Below, piece by piece: positions 8,377 through 16,652 of a DNA stretch of 64,000 bases. Source of the DNA: Corynebacterium pseudogenitalium. Its GTDB lineage: Bacteria; Actinomycetota; Actinomycetes; Mycobacteriales; Mycobacteriaceae. The DNA is taken from contig NZ_CP072934.1 of assembly GCF_024453815.1 (NCBI RefSeq), positions 682,001-746,000 of the forward strand. Direction: 5' to 3'. Made by a program: the position numbers and the translations under genes. Numbering within the stretch: position 1 is the first letter of the stretch; every line of letters begins with the position of its first letter. A model generated the notes under the pieces. It did no database searches and was not told the origin of the DNA. It worked only from the letters and a program-made list of their open reading frames with translations.

Positions 8377-9172
8377 GCTCAGTAAGCCTAGCTTCAATGT
8401 CCGACACAATTTGTGGGTTTCCGGCAACGCACCAGGTCACCCCGCCCGCAGGCACCTTCTTTGCCACGCCCCCAACTGCCTCAATGAGCGCCTTGCCCGG
8501 CAGCCAGTCCCAATCGGCGACGGAGTGCTGCAGCCACCCACCCAGCTGGCCACTAGCGATATTGGACAGGTCGACGGAGCCAGCGCCCCACATGCGGATC
8601 GTCGCCGCGTCGCGCACCGCGCGCAACCACGCGTTCCGGATGGCGTCATCGCGCATGAACGTCGGGTGCAGGTACGTCACCAGGCCCTGCGAGGCCAGCG
8701 ACGCCGCCTCGAGGTCGGGCAATGGCTCGCCGTTGCGCGTCGCGACGCCATCGTGGGCAAGCCACGTCGTATTCATCGCCGGGCGGTGCACCGCGCCAAT
8801 CAGGATCCGCGCAGGGTCCGAGGGGTCGCCCTCTACCAGCGCGAGCGCCGAGCAGAAGTAGTCGGAGCCCTGCGTGAAGTTAAAGGTGCCATCAACCGGG
8901 TCAATTACCCACGTCCGTGAGGAATCGCCATGTTTGGAAGCACCCTCTTCGCCGAGGACGCCGTCGTGTGGGCGCAGCTCGGCGAGCGTTTCCGCGACGA
9001 AGCGTTCGGCGACACGGTCCGCCTCCGTCACCACGTCAGAAATTGAGGTCTTGTAATCCGTCGAAAGGCCTTCCTCCCGCATTCGCAGCGCAAGCGAGCC
9101 AGCATGCTCAACTAGCGCGGCGGCCAGTGTTGCGTCATCAGAGTCGCGATGTTGCTCAATGAAAGAAGTCAT
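8360..9172 (-). CDS. Inositol monophosphatase family protein
   Basis: A 270-residue member of the same superfamily as the downstream hisN. Motifs are [26 protein letters not shown] and [16 protein letters not shown]. In the corresponding position in other corynebacteria there is a putative inositol-1-phosphatase; dephosphorylation of inositol-1-phosphate would serve phosphatidylinositol and mycothiol synthesis. Specificity cannot be decided from the sequence. It is divergent from prfB with 57 nt between start codons. Confidence 0.8.
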   Translation of the reverse strand: MTSFIEQHRDSDDATLAAALVEHAGSLALRMREEGLSTDYKTSISDVVTEADRVAERFVAETLAELRPHDGVLGEEGASKHGDSSRTWVIDPVDGTFNFTQGSDYFCSALALVEGDPSDPARILIGAVHRPAMNTTWLAHDGVATRNGEPLPDLEAASLASQGLVTYLHPTFMRDDAIRNAWLRAVRDAATIRMWGAGSVDLSNIASGQLGGWLQHSVADWDWLPGKALIEAVGGVAKKVPAGGVTWCVAGNPQIVSDIEARLTEHDESL

Positions 9173-9229
9173 GTACCCATTATGGGGCTGTGCGCGCGAT
9201 TTGTGGAGCGTCGTCTAGACTTCGACGGT

Positions 9230-10333
9230 ATGCAACCGGAGACGCTCGCTCGAATCAAACGTATTGACGCCACGTTGACCACTATCGAAAAAGTCATGGA
9301 CCTCGACGAAATGGCCCTGCGCATCAAAGAACTCGAGCAGCAAGCCGGCGACCCGAGCCTCTGGGACGACCCCGCCCACGCGCAGCAGGTCACCTCGGAG
9401 CTCTCCAGCGTCCAGGCTCGCCTGAAGAAGGTCACGAGCTTGCGCTCGCGTATCGACGACCTCCCCGTCATGTACGAACTCGCCGAAGAGGAAGGCGATC
9501 CTTCGCTCGCCGACGATGAGCTCGATTCGCTCGAAGCGGACGTCGATTCCCTGGAAGTGCAGACGATGCTGTCGGGCGAGTACGACGAGCGCGAGGCCGT
9601 CGTCAACATCCGTTCCGGCGCCGGTGGTGTTGATGCTGCTGACTGGGCCGAGATGCTCATGCGCATGTACATCCGCTGGGCGGAAAAGCACGGCCACAAG
9701 GTGGATGTGTACGACATTTCCTACGCCGAGGAAGCCGGGATCAAGTCGGCGACCTTCGTGGTGCACGGTGAATATATGTACGGTCAGCTTTCTGTCGAGC
9801 AGGGCGCGCACCGCCTGGTGCGCATCTCGCCGTTCGACAACCAGGCGCGACGCCAGACCTCGTTTGCAGAAGTAGAGGTGCTGCCGGTCGTAGAGCACAC
9901 CGACTCGATCGAAATCCCCGATAGCGAGATTCGCGTGGATGTGTACCGCTCCTCGGGCCCTGGCGGGCAGTCGGTCAACACCACGGACTCGGCGGTGCGT
10001 ATCACGCACATCCCGACCGGTATCGTGGTGACCTGCCAGAACGAGAAATCGCAGATCCAGAACAAGGCGTCCGCGCTCAACGTGCTGCAGTCCAAGCTCC
10101 TAGAGAAGAAACGCATGGAGGAAAAGGCCGAGATGGACGCACTTGGTGCTGGCGGCAACGCCAGCTGGGGCAACCAGATGCGCTCCTATGTGCTGCACCC
10201 GTACCAGATGGTGAAGGACCTGCGCACGAACTACGAGGTGGGGGACCCGCAGAAGGTGCTCGACGGCGACATCGACGGCTTCCTGGAGGCCGGTATCCGC
10301 TGGCGCATGGAGCAACTCCAGTCACAGGAGTAA
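9230..10333 (+). CDS. prfB: Peptide chain release factor 2
   Basis: A 367-residue RF2 that recognises UGA and UAA stop codons and triggers peptide release. The anticodon-mimic tripeptide SPF is in [12 protein letters not shown] and the catalytic GGQ is in [17 protein letters not shown]. The reading frame is continuous, so the autoregulatory frameshift of the E. coli gene is absent. The ATG at 9230 is favoured over an upstream frame opening because TAGACT (9216-9221) ends 8 nt before it, giving a likely leaderless mRNA. Followed 25 nt later by ftsE. Confidence 0.95.
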   Translation: MQPETLARIKRIDATLTTIEKVMDLDEMALRIKELEQQAGDPSLWDDPAHAQQVTSELSSVQARLKKVTSLRSRIDDLPVMYELAEEEGDPSLADDELDSLEADVDSLEVQTMLSGEYDEREAVVNIRSGAGGVDAADWAEMLMRMYIRWAEKHGHKVDVYDISYAEEAGIKSATFVVHGEYMYGQLSVEQGAHRLVRISPFDNQARRQTSFAEVEVLPVVEHTDSIEIPDSEIRVDVYRSSGPGGQSVNTTDSAVRITHIPTGIVVTCQNEKSQIQNKASALNVLQSKLLEKKRMEEKAEMDALGAGGNASWGNQMRSYVLHPYQMVKDLRTNYEVGDPQKVLDGDIDGFLEAGIRWRMEQLQSQE

Positions 10334-10358
10334 CAGAAGAAGTAGTAGTGTGTAGCGG

Positions 10359-11051
10359 GTGATCACTTTTTCCAACGTGACGAAGGTCTACCCGACGTCC
10401 ACACGCCCAGCACTCGACGATGTCTCATTCGAAATTGCCGACGGCGACTTCGTCTTCCTCATCGGCCCGTCCGGGTCCGGCAAGTCGACGTTGCTTCAGC
10501 TGATGATCCGTGAGGAAAACCTGACCTCGGGGGATATCTACTTCGACGACTTCCACGTCAACGCATTAAAGGGCAGCAACGTAAACCTGCTGCGTCAATC
10601 CATCGGCTACGTCTTCCAGGACTTCAGGCTGCTGCCCAAGCTAAACGTCTACGACAACGTAGCGTTCGCGCTCGAGGTGATCGGGAAGAAGAAGCAGCGC
10701 ATCGCAAAACTGGTACCAGAGGCCCTCGAGCTGGTCGGACTGGATGCGAAAGCGAACCGCATGCCACACGAACTATCAGGCGGCGAGCAGCAACGCGTCG
10801 CGATCGCGCGAGCGTTCGTCGATAAGCCCCCACTCGTCCTCGCCGACGAGCCCACGGGCAACCTCGACCCGGGAACCTCCGACGAGATCATGGCGCTACT
10901 CGCGCGGATCAACCGCCTTGGCACCACCGTTGTGATGTCCACCCACAACGCACGCGCCGTCAACGAGATGCGCCAGCGCGTCATGGAACTGCACCTGGGC
11001 AAACTTGTTCGCGACGACGCCAACGGCGTCTACGGAACCGTGAGGGGATAA
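10359..11051 (+). CDS. ftsE: Cell division ABC transporter ATPase FtsE
   Basis: A 230-residue ATPase that pairs with FtsX at the septum and controls peptidoglycan hydrolases. Walker [12 protein letters not shown], signature [17 protein letters not shown], Walker [14 protein letters not shown] and H-loop MSTHNARAV are all present. The start is GTG; TAGTGT at 10346-10351 ends 7 nt before it, so it is probably also transcribed as a leaderless mRNA separate from prfB. The stop is followed after 2 nt by ftsX. Confidence 0.95.
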   Translation: MITFSNVTKVYPTSTRPALDDVSFEIADGDFVFLIGPSGSGKSTLLQLMIREENLTSGDIYFDDFHVNALKGSNVNLLRQSIGYVFQDFRLLPKLNVYDNVAFALEVIGKKKQRIAKLVPEALELVGLDAKANRMPHELSGGEQQRVAIARAFVDKPPLVLADEPTGNLDPGTSDEIMALLARINRLGTTVVMSTHNARAVNEMRQRVMELHLGKLVRDDANGVYGTVRG

Positions 11052-11053
11052 GC

Positions 11054-11956
11054 ATGAACTGGAACTTCATTTTCCGCGAAGGCCTCCGCGGCCTCGGGCG
11101 CAATTTCACCATGACTATCGCGCTCATCATCACCACCGCGCTCTCGCTCGTGTTGGTTGGTGCCGGCATCCTCATTTCACAGGCGACGAGCGCGACGAAG
11201 GACCTCTACCTCGACCGCGTCGAAGTCATGGTGGAGCTCGACGAGACCATCTCCGCTGAGGACAACGACTGTTCCTCGGAGGCCTGCCGCGAGGTCCGCG
11301 ACACCCTGCAAGCCGACGACCGCGTCGAACAGGTGACCTTCCGTTCCCGCGAGCAGTCCTACGAACGCTTCGTGGAGCTCTTCCAGGACTCCGAGCCGGA
11401 CCTCGTGCGCGAAACCTCCCCGGACGCGCTGCCCGCCGCGCTGCACGTGCGCCTCAAGGACCCGTCCGACATCGCACCTATCGACGCCATCCGTGACATG
11501 CCGCAGGTTGCCATGGTCAGCGACCAGGCCGACACCGTACGCGAGGCCGCGGGCACCATGGACACCTTCCGCAACGTGACTTTCGTCGTCGCCGCGGCGC
11601 AGGCACTGGCATCGCTGTTCCTGATTGTGAACATGGTCCAGCTCGCCGCGTACAACCGCCGCGAGCAGATCGCCATTATGCGCATGGTGGGTGCATCCCG
11701 CTGGTTCACCCAGGCGCCGTTTGTGCTGGAGGCGGTGCTCTCCGTGCTGATCGGTGCGGTGCTTGCCACCGTGTTGGCGTGGGTGGGGAAGCGCTCGCTC
11801 GTCGACCCGATCCTCGGTGACCTCTACGCCTCCCAACTCGTCGCCCGCGTTCCGGACTCCGCCGTCATGACAGTGATGCCGCTTGTCGGTCTTGGGGCCG
11901 TCGTCATTGGCGCCCTCGCAGCTCAGGTGGCACTGCGCAGCTATGTACGGAAGTAG
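11054..11956 (+). CDS. ftsX: Cell division protein FtsX
   Basis: A 300-residue membrane partner of FtsE. A first membrane helix is at about residues 20-43, then a large extracellular domain (about 45-170) containing a CSSEAC pair, then three helices in the C-terminal half (about 175-200, 225-250, 265-290), which is the standard FtsX topology. The extracellular domain contacts NlpC/P60-type hydrolases in actinobacteria. Immediately downstream of ftsE, same operon. Confidence 0.95.
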   Translation: MNWNFIFREGLRGLGRNFTMTIALIITTALSLVLVGAGILISQATSATKDLYLDRVEVMVELDETISAEDNDCSSEACREVRDTLQADDRVEQVTFRSREQSYERFVELFQDSEPDLVRETSPDALPAALHVRLKDPSDIAPIDAIRDMPQVAMVSDQADTVREAAGTMDTFRNVTFVVAAAQALASLFLIVNMVQLAAYNRREQIAIMRMVGASRWFTQAPFVLEAVLSVLIGAVLATVLAWVGKRSLVDPILGDLYASQLVARVPDSAVMTVMPLVGLGAVVIGALAAQVALRSYVRK

Positions 11957-11971
11957 TAGGGTGGAACGCCT

Positions 11972-12466
11972 ATGGGCAAGAAGAAGAAACAAAAGCTGAG
12001 CAACACCGGGGTCCTTGCGACCAACCGGAAAGCGCGCCACGACTACAACATCCTGGACACCTGGGAGGCCGGCATCGTGCTCGTCGGCACCGAGATCAAG
12101 TCGCTGCGCGAAGGCAAGGTGTCGCTGGTCGAGGCGTTTGCGACCATCGATAACGGTGAGGTCTGGCTGCGCAACATGCACATCCCGGAGTACTCCAAGG
12201 GGCACTGGACGAACCACCCTCCACGCCGGACCCGCAAGCTGCTCATGCACCGCCGCGAAATCGACTCTCTGCAGGGCAAGCTTCGCGACGGCAACCGCAC
12301 CCTCATCCCGCTCTCGCTCTACCTCAAGGACGGCCGCGCGAAAGTGGAGCTCGGCCTGGGGCAGGGTAAGCAGGACTATGACAAACGCCAAGCCATCAAA
12401 CGCCGCACCGAGGACCGTGAAATCGCCCGCGACCTCGGCCGGAAGTTCAAAGGCATCAAAGCCTAA
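11972..12466 (+). CDS. smpB: SsrA-binding protein SmpB
   Basis: A 164-residue RNA-binding protein that escorts tmRNA to stalled ribosomes. Motifs: NRKARHDYNILDTWEAGIVL, GTEIKSLREGKVSLVEAFA and a basic C-terminal tail (KRRTEDREIARDLGRKFKGI). TAGGGT at 11957-11962 lies 9 nt before the ATG, suggesting its own promoter right after the ftsX stop. The partner RNA gene ssrA is 0.7 kb downstream on the same strand. Confidence 0.95.
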   Translation: MGKKKKQKLSNTGVLATNRKARHDYNILDTWEAGIVLVGTEIKSLREGKVSLVEAFATIDNGEVWLRNMHIPEYSKGHWTNHPPRRTRKLLMHRREIDSLQGKLRDGNRTLIPLSLYLKDGRAKVELGLGQGKQDYDKRQAIKRRTEDREIARDLGRKFKGIKA

Positions 12467-12478
12467 GGAGGATTCACG

Positions 12479-13123
12479 ATGAAGCACGCACTCGTCACCG
12501 GGGCATCCCGCGGTATCGGCCACGCGATCGCCGAGGAACTCGGCCGCGACCACCACATCTACGTCGGCGCCTCCCGCGACGCTTCCGAGGTTGTCAGCGC
12601 ACTGCCCAGCGCGGAACCCTTCGAGGTCGACCTCACCGACAGCGCCGTGCTGGTGGAGGCTGCGTCGAACATTCAAGAGCTCGACGTGCTCGTGCTCGCC
12701 GCAGGCGTCATGACGCCCGCCCGCCTCACCGATCTTTCCGAGGTCGACCTGCGCCGCACCATGGAAGTCAACGTGATCGCACCAATGCTGCTCACGAAGG
12801 CGCTCTTGCCCGCGCTGCGACGCAGCAACGGCCTCATCCTGACCATCAACTCCGGCGCCGGCTTCTTTGGTATCGACGGCAACTCCGCCTACTGCGCCTC
12901 CAAATTCGGCCTACGCGGTTTCACCGATTCCCTTCGCCTGGAGGAAGCCGGTTCCGTCCGCGTGACCTCCCTGCACCCAGGACGAACCGACACCGACATG
13001 CTCCACGGTGACACGAACGGCCCAAAGATGACACCACAGTCCGTGGCGAAGGCCGCACGCCTCGCCGTCGACGCCGGTCCGGATGCCGTCGTCGAATTCC
13101 TGCGCATCACCCCAACCGCCTAG
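12479..13123 (+). CDS. Short-chain dehydrogenase/reductase
   Basis: A 214-residue Rossmann-fold oxidoreductase. The cofactor loop is TGASRGIG at residues 7-14, and the catalytic Tyr138 and Lys142 are in SAYCASKFGLRGF, with the Ser in NSGAGFF about 13 residues before. It is short for a classical SDR (usually near 250). A perfect AAGGAGG precedes the ATG by 7 nt and overlaps the smpB stop region, so it is cotranslated from the smpB mRNA. Substrate unknown. Confidence 0.85.
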   Translation: MKHALVTGASRGIGHAIAEELGRDHHIYVGASRDASEVVSALPSAEPFEVDLTDSAVLVEAASNIQELDVLVLAAGVMTPARLTDLSEVDLRRTMEVNVIAPMLLTKALLPALRRSNGLILTINSGAGFFGIDGNSAYCASKFGLRGFTDSLRLEEAGSVRVTSLHPGRTDTDMLHGDTNGPKMTPQSVAKAARLAVDAGPDAVVEFLRITPTA

Positions 13124-13133
13124 GTCGGGGCCC

Positions 13134-13163
13134 TTGCGCGGGAGCGCGATTGTCGGCTACAGT
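13134..13163 (+). promoter_or_regulatory. Promoter of ssrA
   Basis: A -35 like TTGCGC at 13134-13139 and a -10 TACAGT at 13158-13163 are 18 nt apart. The expected start near 13170 is followed by a small hairpin (CTACGG...CCGTAG, about 13171-13186) that would be in the precursor leader removed to make the mature tmRNA 5' end. Confidence 0.6.
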
Positions 13164-13190
13164 GGTGCTTCTACGGTTCCCGTAGTACGA

Positions 13191-13579
13191 GGGGTCGATT
13201 CTGGTTTCGACTTCATCGACTAAGCCAGGGGAAGCGTGCCGGTGCAGGCTAGAGACCACCGTAAGCGTCGTAGCAACCAATAAACGCAGAGAAGAACTCT
13301 CAGCGTGACTACGCCCTCGCTGCCTAATTAGAAAGGTTCAGCGACCTGCGTGTCCGTCAGGCCGGGGATGCCCCCGACCCGGTACCTGGCGTCGACTTAG
13401 GGGGCTTGCCTTCCGGCCCTGTCAGTGGGGCCTTGGGAGGGACATTTTTCACTGACTGGGCCCGTCATCCGGACATGTTTGCCTGATCCGGAGGGCCGAG
13501 CAGAGGCAGTGCGCGAACTGCGCACGGAGAAGCCCTGGCGCGGTGGTGAAGGACCCGGGTTCAATTCCCGGCGGCTCCA
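13191..13579 (+). ncRNA. ssrA: Transfer-messenger RNA (tmRNA)
   Basis: The gene begins GGGGTCGATTCTGGTTTCGAC and ends with a T arm (GGGTTCAATTCCC) and CGGCTCCA. The first seven and last seven bases pair as the acceptor stem with wobbles. The CCA end is not encoded. The tag frame runs from resume codon GCA at 13286 to TAA at 13325-13327 and encodes AEKNSQRDYALAA. It rescues stalled ribosomes together with SmpB, encoded just upstream. Open frames crossing this region in either strand are spurious. Confidence 0.95.
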
Positions 13580-13583
13580 CTGT

Positions 13584-13620
13584 CCCTCTACTTGTTTAAG
13601 CAGGTAGAGGGTCATTTTCT
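13584..13620 (+). terminator. Rho-independent terminator of ssrA
   Basis: An 11-bp stem with one wobble (CCCTCTACTTG / CAGGTAGAGGG) around a 6-nt loop, followed by TCATTTTCTT, 4 nt after the tmRNA end. Confidence 0.8.
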
Positions 13621-13733
13621 TCATATCTTGCCGAGGCTATTCCATCGGCTTCAGGTTGCATACCTGGTGCTCGGTAGACCGAGCTTGTTACGCTTCAGTG
13701 TGACTGTCCCTAAGGAATGGATCGGGTTCTAGT

Positions 13734-14024
13734 GTGAGTCTTCCAAAGGTCCTGTGGATTTGTGTTGGTATTGCGACGGTGATCTTGGCCACCAGAAGCG
13801 GGATCCCGTGGGAGCTGACTGTTGTCCTCTGCTTCGTTACCGCCGTAGTGACGGTAAGGCTCGTTGCTTCAGGTTCTGAACCGTCATTCGCACGGGTGGC
13901 CATCGGCGTACTTACGATGTGCGCGGTTGCTGGCATTTTCTTACCGCTGGTTCTTCCGCTCGCATATGTCGGATACGTTGCATGGACTTGGTTTTCGATT
14001 GTGGGCGATTGTGAAGGAGAGTAA
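13734..14024 (+). CDS. Small hypothetical membrane protein
   Basis: A GTG-initiated frame of 96 residues with about three hydrophobic stretches (residues about 5-22, 26-45 and 55-88) and an acidic end (GDCEGE). I recognise no family. Two facts favour a real gene: it lies on its own between the ssrA terminator and a conserved gene, and its hydrophobic pattern is regular. No strong ribosome site precedes the GTG. It lies in the patch downstream of ssrA, where gene content is likely strain-variable. Confidence 0.5.
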   Translation: MSLPKVLWICVGIATVILATRSGIPWELTVVLCFVTAVVTVRLVASGSEPSFARVAIGVLTMCAVAGIFLPLVLPLAYVGYVAWTWFSIVGDCEGE

Positions 14025-14102
14025 CTACAAGTTGAGGGTCTGGGTATGACCCAAATTTCGGCCAACCGTTAGAGAAAGCAGATGACGCGTACAGTGGCGC
14101 CC

Positions 14103-14789
14103 ATGACTGAAACGACGACTGCACGCAAGAACGTTCTGTACATCGGTGGCCATGGCAAGGTGGGGCTGTTGGCAGCGCCAAAGCTCGTCGCCGCTGGCCA
14201 TACTGTCCATTCCCTCATACGCAACCCCGACCAGGCTGCCGATATTGAAGCGCTTGGAGCTACCCCTGTCTTGCGGGACCTAACCGAGATCTCCGTTGAG
14301 GACTGGGCTGAGCTCCTTGCCCAGTATGACGTCGCCGTGTGGGGCGCCGGCAACGGTGGACGCGCTGGTGCCGAAGTGACGTGGGCAGTCGACCGCGACG
14401 CCGCCCTGGCCTCCATCGCTGGGCTAGAGAAACTGGCTGCGGAGGGGAAACAAGCACCGGCATACGTGATGATCTCCTACGTCGGCGCTACTGAGAACAC
14501 GACTGATCCTTCCGATGAGTCGTGGTATGCGTATGTTGAGTCGAAGAAGGCCGTCGATAACAAACTGAATTCGACGGATCTCAACTACCTCATCCTTGGC
14601 CCGGCGGCGCTGACCGAAGAGCTTGCACGGGGCATTACCGTGCTGGACAAGGATGCTGAGCCCACCGGCATTATGACGACCTCCCGGGAGCTTGTTGCGG
14701 ACGTTGTCACCGAGGTGGTCGGTCGCGAGATCCTCCCAGCGTCGCCGCTGGAGTTCATTGACGGCGAAGGCAGCGTCAAAGACATCTAG
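14103..14789 (+). CDS. NAD(P)-binding SDR/NmrA-like protein
   Basis: A 228-residue atypical SDR with a Rossmann loop IGGHGKVGLLAAPKL at about residues 14-28 followed by LIRNPDQ, as in NAD(P)H-binding YwnB/NmrA-like proteins; MISYVGA and a YVESKKAVD block stand in the usual active-site region. These proteins reduce small substrates or sense nucleotide redox state. The ATG at 14103 is selected because TACAGT (14090-14095) ends 7 nt upstream, a leaderless arrangement. No functional neighbour. Confidence 0.8.
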   Translation: MTETTTARKNVLYIGGHGKVGLLAAPKLVAAGHTVHSLIRNPDQAADIEALGATPVLRDLTEISVEDWAELLAQYDVAVWGAGNGGRAGAEVTWAVDRDAALASIAGLEKLAAEGKQAPAYVMISYVGATENTTDPSDESWYAYVESKKAVDNKLNSTDLNYLILGPAALTEELARGITVLDKDAEPTGIMTTSRELVADVVTEVVGREILPASPLEFIDGEGSVKDI

Positions 14790-14887
14790 AGGCCAGAGCC
14801 CCAAGTGAAAGGTAAAGCGTGATGAGCGAGCCAGTTGAACACGGGTGAAGATTTGCTCGAATACGTGGTGAGTATTGGCCCTAGAAT

Positions 14888-14971
14888 ATGAAGCTGGTTT
14901 CGGAAGATGAAGCGGATATTGAACTTGCCGATATGGTTGGTGCTCCGTGGGACTCGTTCACCGAAGAGTAA
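14888..14971 (+). CDS. Very small acidic open frame, possibly a gene remnant
   Basis: A 27-codon ATG frame, strongly acidic with a WDSFTEE end. It sits just before a good terminator hairpin (14989-15014), which is the only sign it may be the end of an expressed unit. The upstream 14790-14887 holds only short broken frames, one starting MSEPVEHG and another reading EDLLEYVVSIGPRI, so this may be what is left of a decayed gene. No family recognised. Confidence 0.25.
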   Translation: MKLVSEDEADIELADMVGAPWDSFTEE

Positions 14972-14988
14972 AGCACATAGCTAGTTGT

Positions 14989-15014
14989 AGCCGTCACTGT
15001 GAGTGGCGGCTTTT
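14989..15014 (+). terminator. Terminator hairpin
   Basis: AGCCGTCACT and AGTGGCGGCT form a 10-bp stem with one wobble around a 3-nt loop and run into TTTT. It ends transcription of whatever precedes it on the plus strand. Confidence 0.65.
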
Positions 15015-15078
15015 GGCTTGGAGGGGATCTCACGTTTATTGACGATCGGTAGAATCTCTTCCGTTCCCCTCAGTGGCG

Positions 15079-15225
15079 TTACGCCTTGTCTGTGTACAAA
15101 TGACGGGAGAACGCTGAAAGAGCTACGGCAGCGCCTACGGCAATCGACCAGGTCCAGCCGGTCGCGAGATATGCAAGAACAGTGACGAGGACGTAGACGG
15201 CCGCGTTGTTGAGTGGTGAGTTCAT
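15079..15225 (-). CDS. Tiny membrane protein, second of a coupled pair
   Basis: 48 residues beginning MNSPLNNAAVYVLVTVLAYL, with two closely spaced hydrophobic segments (about residues 8-23 and 25-39) and a polar RHLYTDKA end. The ATG overlaps the stop of the upstream tiny gene (ATGA), which is the main reason for choosing this start rather than a longer in-frame opening at 15300 that would run through the first gene. AAAGG lies about 10 nt upstream inside the first gene. No family recognised. Confidence 0.55.
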   Translation of the reverse strand: MNSPLNNAAVYVLVTVLAYLATGWTWSIAVGAAVALSAFSRHLYTDKA

Positions 15226-15365
15226 CGGGCAGCAGCCTTTCGCACGAGCACAACTGTGTCCCAGGTGAGGGCGACGAACGCGACCGCGAGCAAGATCCAT
15301 ACGATGGGACTGCTAGGGGCAACGATGTAGGCGAGAAAGAATGCGAAGACTGCGATTGTGGACAT
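15222..15365 (-). CDS. Tiny membrane protein, first of a coupled pair
   Basis: 47 residues, starting MSTIAVFAFFLAYIV, with two predicted helices (about 3-16 and 21-39) and a short basic tail (VRKAAAR). A strong AGGAGG lies 7 nt before the ATG, and the TGA stop is shared with the start of the next tiny gene. Coupled pairs of small two-helix proteins can be transport subunits, holin-like proteins or toxins; nothing here decides which. A -10 like TACAAT lies immediately before the ribosome site. Unrecognised. Confidence 0.55.
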   Translation of the reverse strand: MSTIAVFAFFLAYIVAPSSPIVWILLAVAFVALTWDTVVLVRKAAAR

Positions 15366-15539
15366 TTGGAGTCCTCCTATTGTACTGACGCGGTGAGATC
15401 CAGTGCTCCGAGTATTCTGTCACAGCTAAGGTGTGCTTGCACCAGATGGGGCTGCGGCCAATGGCTGATTCGATGCGATCTAAGCTGCGTAGATGCATGA
15501 CACGGGGGTAAGGGGAGGGGGATGTCGATAATCACTTTC

Positions 15540-15558
15540 TTCTCTAAGCCTTGCCTAA
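15540..15558. promoter_or_regulatory. DtxR-like iron box 1
   Basis: The 19-mer read on the minus strand (TTAGGCAAGGCTTAGAGAA) agrees with the recalled DtxR consensus TTAGGTTAGCCTAACCTAA at 12 of 19 positions. It covers the -35 of the siderophore operon promoter, a position suited to repression by Fe-loaded DtxR. Confidence 0.55.
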
Positions 15559-15579
15559 CTCTCATGAGTAGCTTAGGGT
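15551..15579 (+). promoter_or_regulatory. Promoter of siderophore ABC operon
   Basis: A -35 TTGCCT (15551-15556) and a -10 TAGGGT (15574-15579) are exactly 17 nt apart, giving an expected start near 15586 and a leader of about 44 nt. Confidence 0.55.
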
Positions 15580-15582
15580 GAG

Positions 15583-15601
15583 TGAGGTAACCCTACCCTT
15601 G
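15583..15601. promoter_or_regulatory. DtxR-like iron box 2
   Basis: TGAGGTAACCCTACCCTTG matches the recalled DtxR consensus at 13 of 19 positions and covers the expected transcription start. Together with box 1 it brackets the promoter. Confidence 0.55.
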
Positions 15602-15629
15602 GATATGAGTAGCAAGGATACTTTTCAAC

Positions 15630-16652
15630 ATGATTCGTTTTTCACGTAAGACCATCGTGGCTGTTGCGGCCGCCGCAGCGATGACGCTGACCGCCTGCTC
15701 TGAAGCAGAGTCGAACAACGCGTCCACTTCGGAGACCCAGGCTAGCGCCTCCGCTACGACGACTGCCGCGGAAAACGGCACCGTGACCGTGACCGACAAC
15801 TATGGCGAAAAGACTGTGCCGACTCCGCCGAAGCGCGTCGTTGCGCTCGACAACCGCACCTTCGAGCTCCTGGACTCCTGGGGTGTGAAGCCGGTTGCGG
15901 CGCCAAAGAAGTTGGTTTCGAAAGATGTTCCGGGCCTGCGAGACAATGACGATATTGCGGACATCGGCAATCACAAGGAGCCGAATCTGGAGATCATCGT
16001 TGCAGCTGACCCGGACGTAATCATCTCGGGCCAGCGTTTTGAAAAGTACGACGACGAGATTCAGAAACTTGTTCCGAACGCAGTACTCGTCGACTTCGAA
16101 CCACGTGACGATGAACCCTTCGACCGTGAGTTGATCCGTCAGACCCTCGAGCTCGGCGAAATCTTCGGTAAGCAGGCCGAAGCGGAGAAAACCGTCGAAG
16201 ACTTCACCAAGGCAGTACAGCGTGCTCGCGACGCATACGACCCAGCGCAGACCGTGATGGCTGTCAACGTTTCTGGTGGGGAAATCGGATATGTTGCGCC
16301 GGGCATCGGCCGCACCTTTGGCCCCCTCTTTGACCTCATCGGTTTCACTCCGGCGCTGAAGGTAGAAAACGCCTCGAGCGACCACAAGGGTGACGATATT
16401 TCTGTTGAGGCTATCGCCGACTCCAACCCAGATTGGATCTTCGCCCTTGACCGCGACGCGGCCATTAAGAAGGAAGGGGAGTCCCCGGCTGCTCTGAGCG
16501 TGCTGAGCGACTCTGCCGCACTGCAGAATGTCACCGCAGTCAAGGAGAACCACATCTATGTGGCTCCGCAGGACACCTACATCAACGAGTCCATCCTGAC
16601 CTACACCGAAATCCTGAACGGCATTGCTGACCAGCTGGAGGCCGCCAAGTAA
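15630..16652 (+). CDS. Siderophore-binding lipoprotein (FatB/YclQ type)
   Basis: A 340-residue binding protein with a lipoprotein signal (lipobox LTAC, Cys23), then a Ser/Thr/Ala-rich linker and the FatB/YclQ/CeuE-type start VTDNYGEKTVPTPPKRVVAL. Conserved blocks include IVAADPDVIISGQRF and GIGRTFGPLFDLIGF. Relatives in Bacillus bind catecholate siderophores such as petrobactin. It opens a four-gene operon (binding protein, two permeases, ATPase) that resembles, from memory, the DtxR-controlled cluster cg0771-cg0768 of C. glutamicum. Paired DtxR-like boxes upstream indicate iron repression. Confidence 0.9.
   Translation: MIRFSRKTIVAVAAAAAMTLTACSEAESNNASTSETQASASATTTAAENGTVTVTDNYGEKTVPTPPKRVVALDNRTFELLDSWGVKPVAAPKKLVSKDVPGLRDNDDIADIGNHKEPNLEIIVAADPDVIISGQRFEKYDDEIQKLVPNAVLVDFEPRDDEPFDRELIRQTLELGEIFGKQAEAEKTVEDFTKAVQRARDAYDPAQTVMAVNVSGGEIGYVAPGIGRTFGPLFDLIGFTPALKVENASSDHKGDDISVEAIADSNPDWIFALDRDAAIKKEGESPAALSVLSDSAALQNVTAVKENHIYVAPQDTYINESILTYTEILNGIADQLEAAK

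Noticed and set aside
9230..9330. Programmed frameshift site in prfB
   Set aside because: The frame is continuous from the ATG through GGQ; no in-frame UGA or slippery CTTTGA is present.
11177..12676. Long open frame (499 codons) antisense to ftsX and smpB
   Set aside because: It is the complement of two well-supported genes in GC-rich DNA; its translation is low-complexity His/Asp/Arg-rich without domains.
13397..13624. Open frames across ssrA on both strands
   Set aside because: The region is tmRNA; apparent peptides are chance translations of RNA structure.
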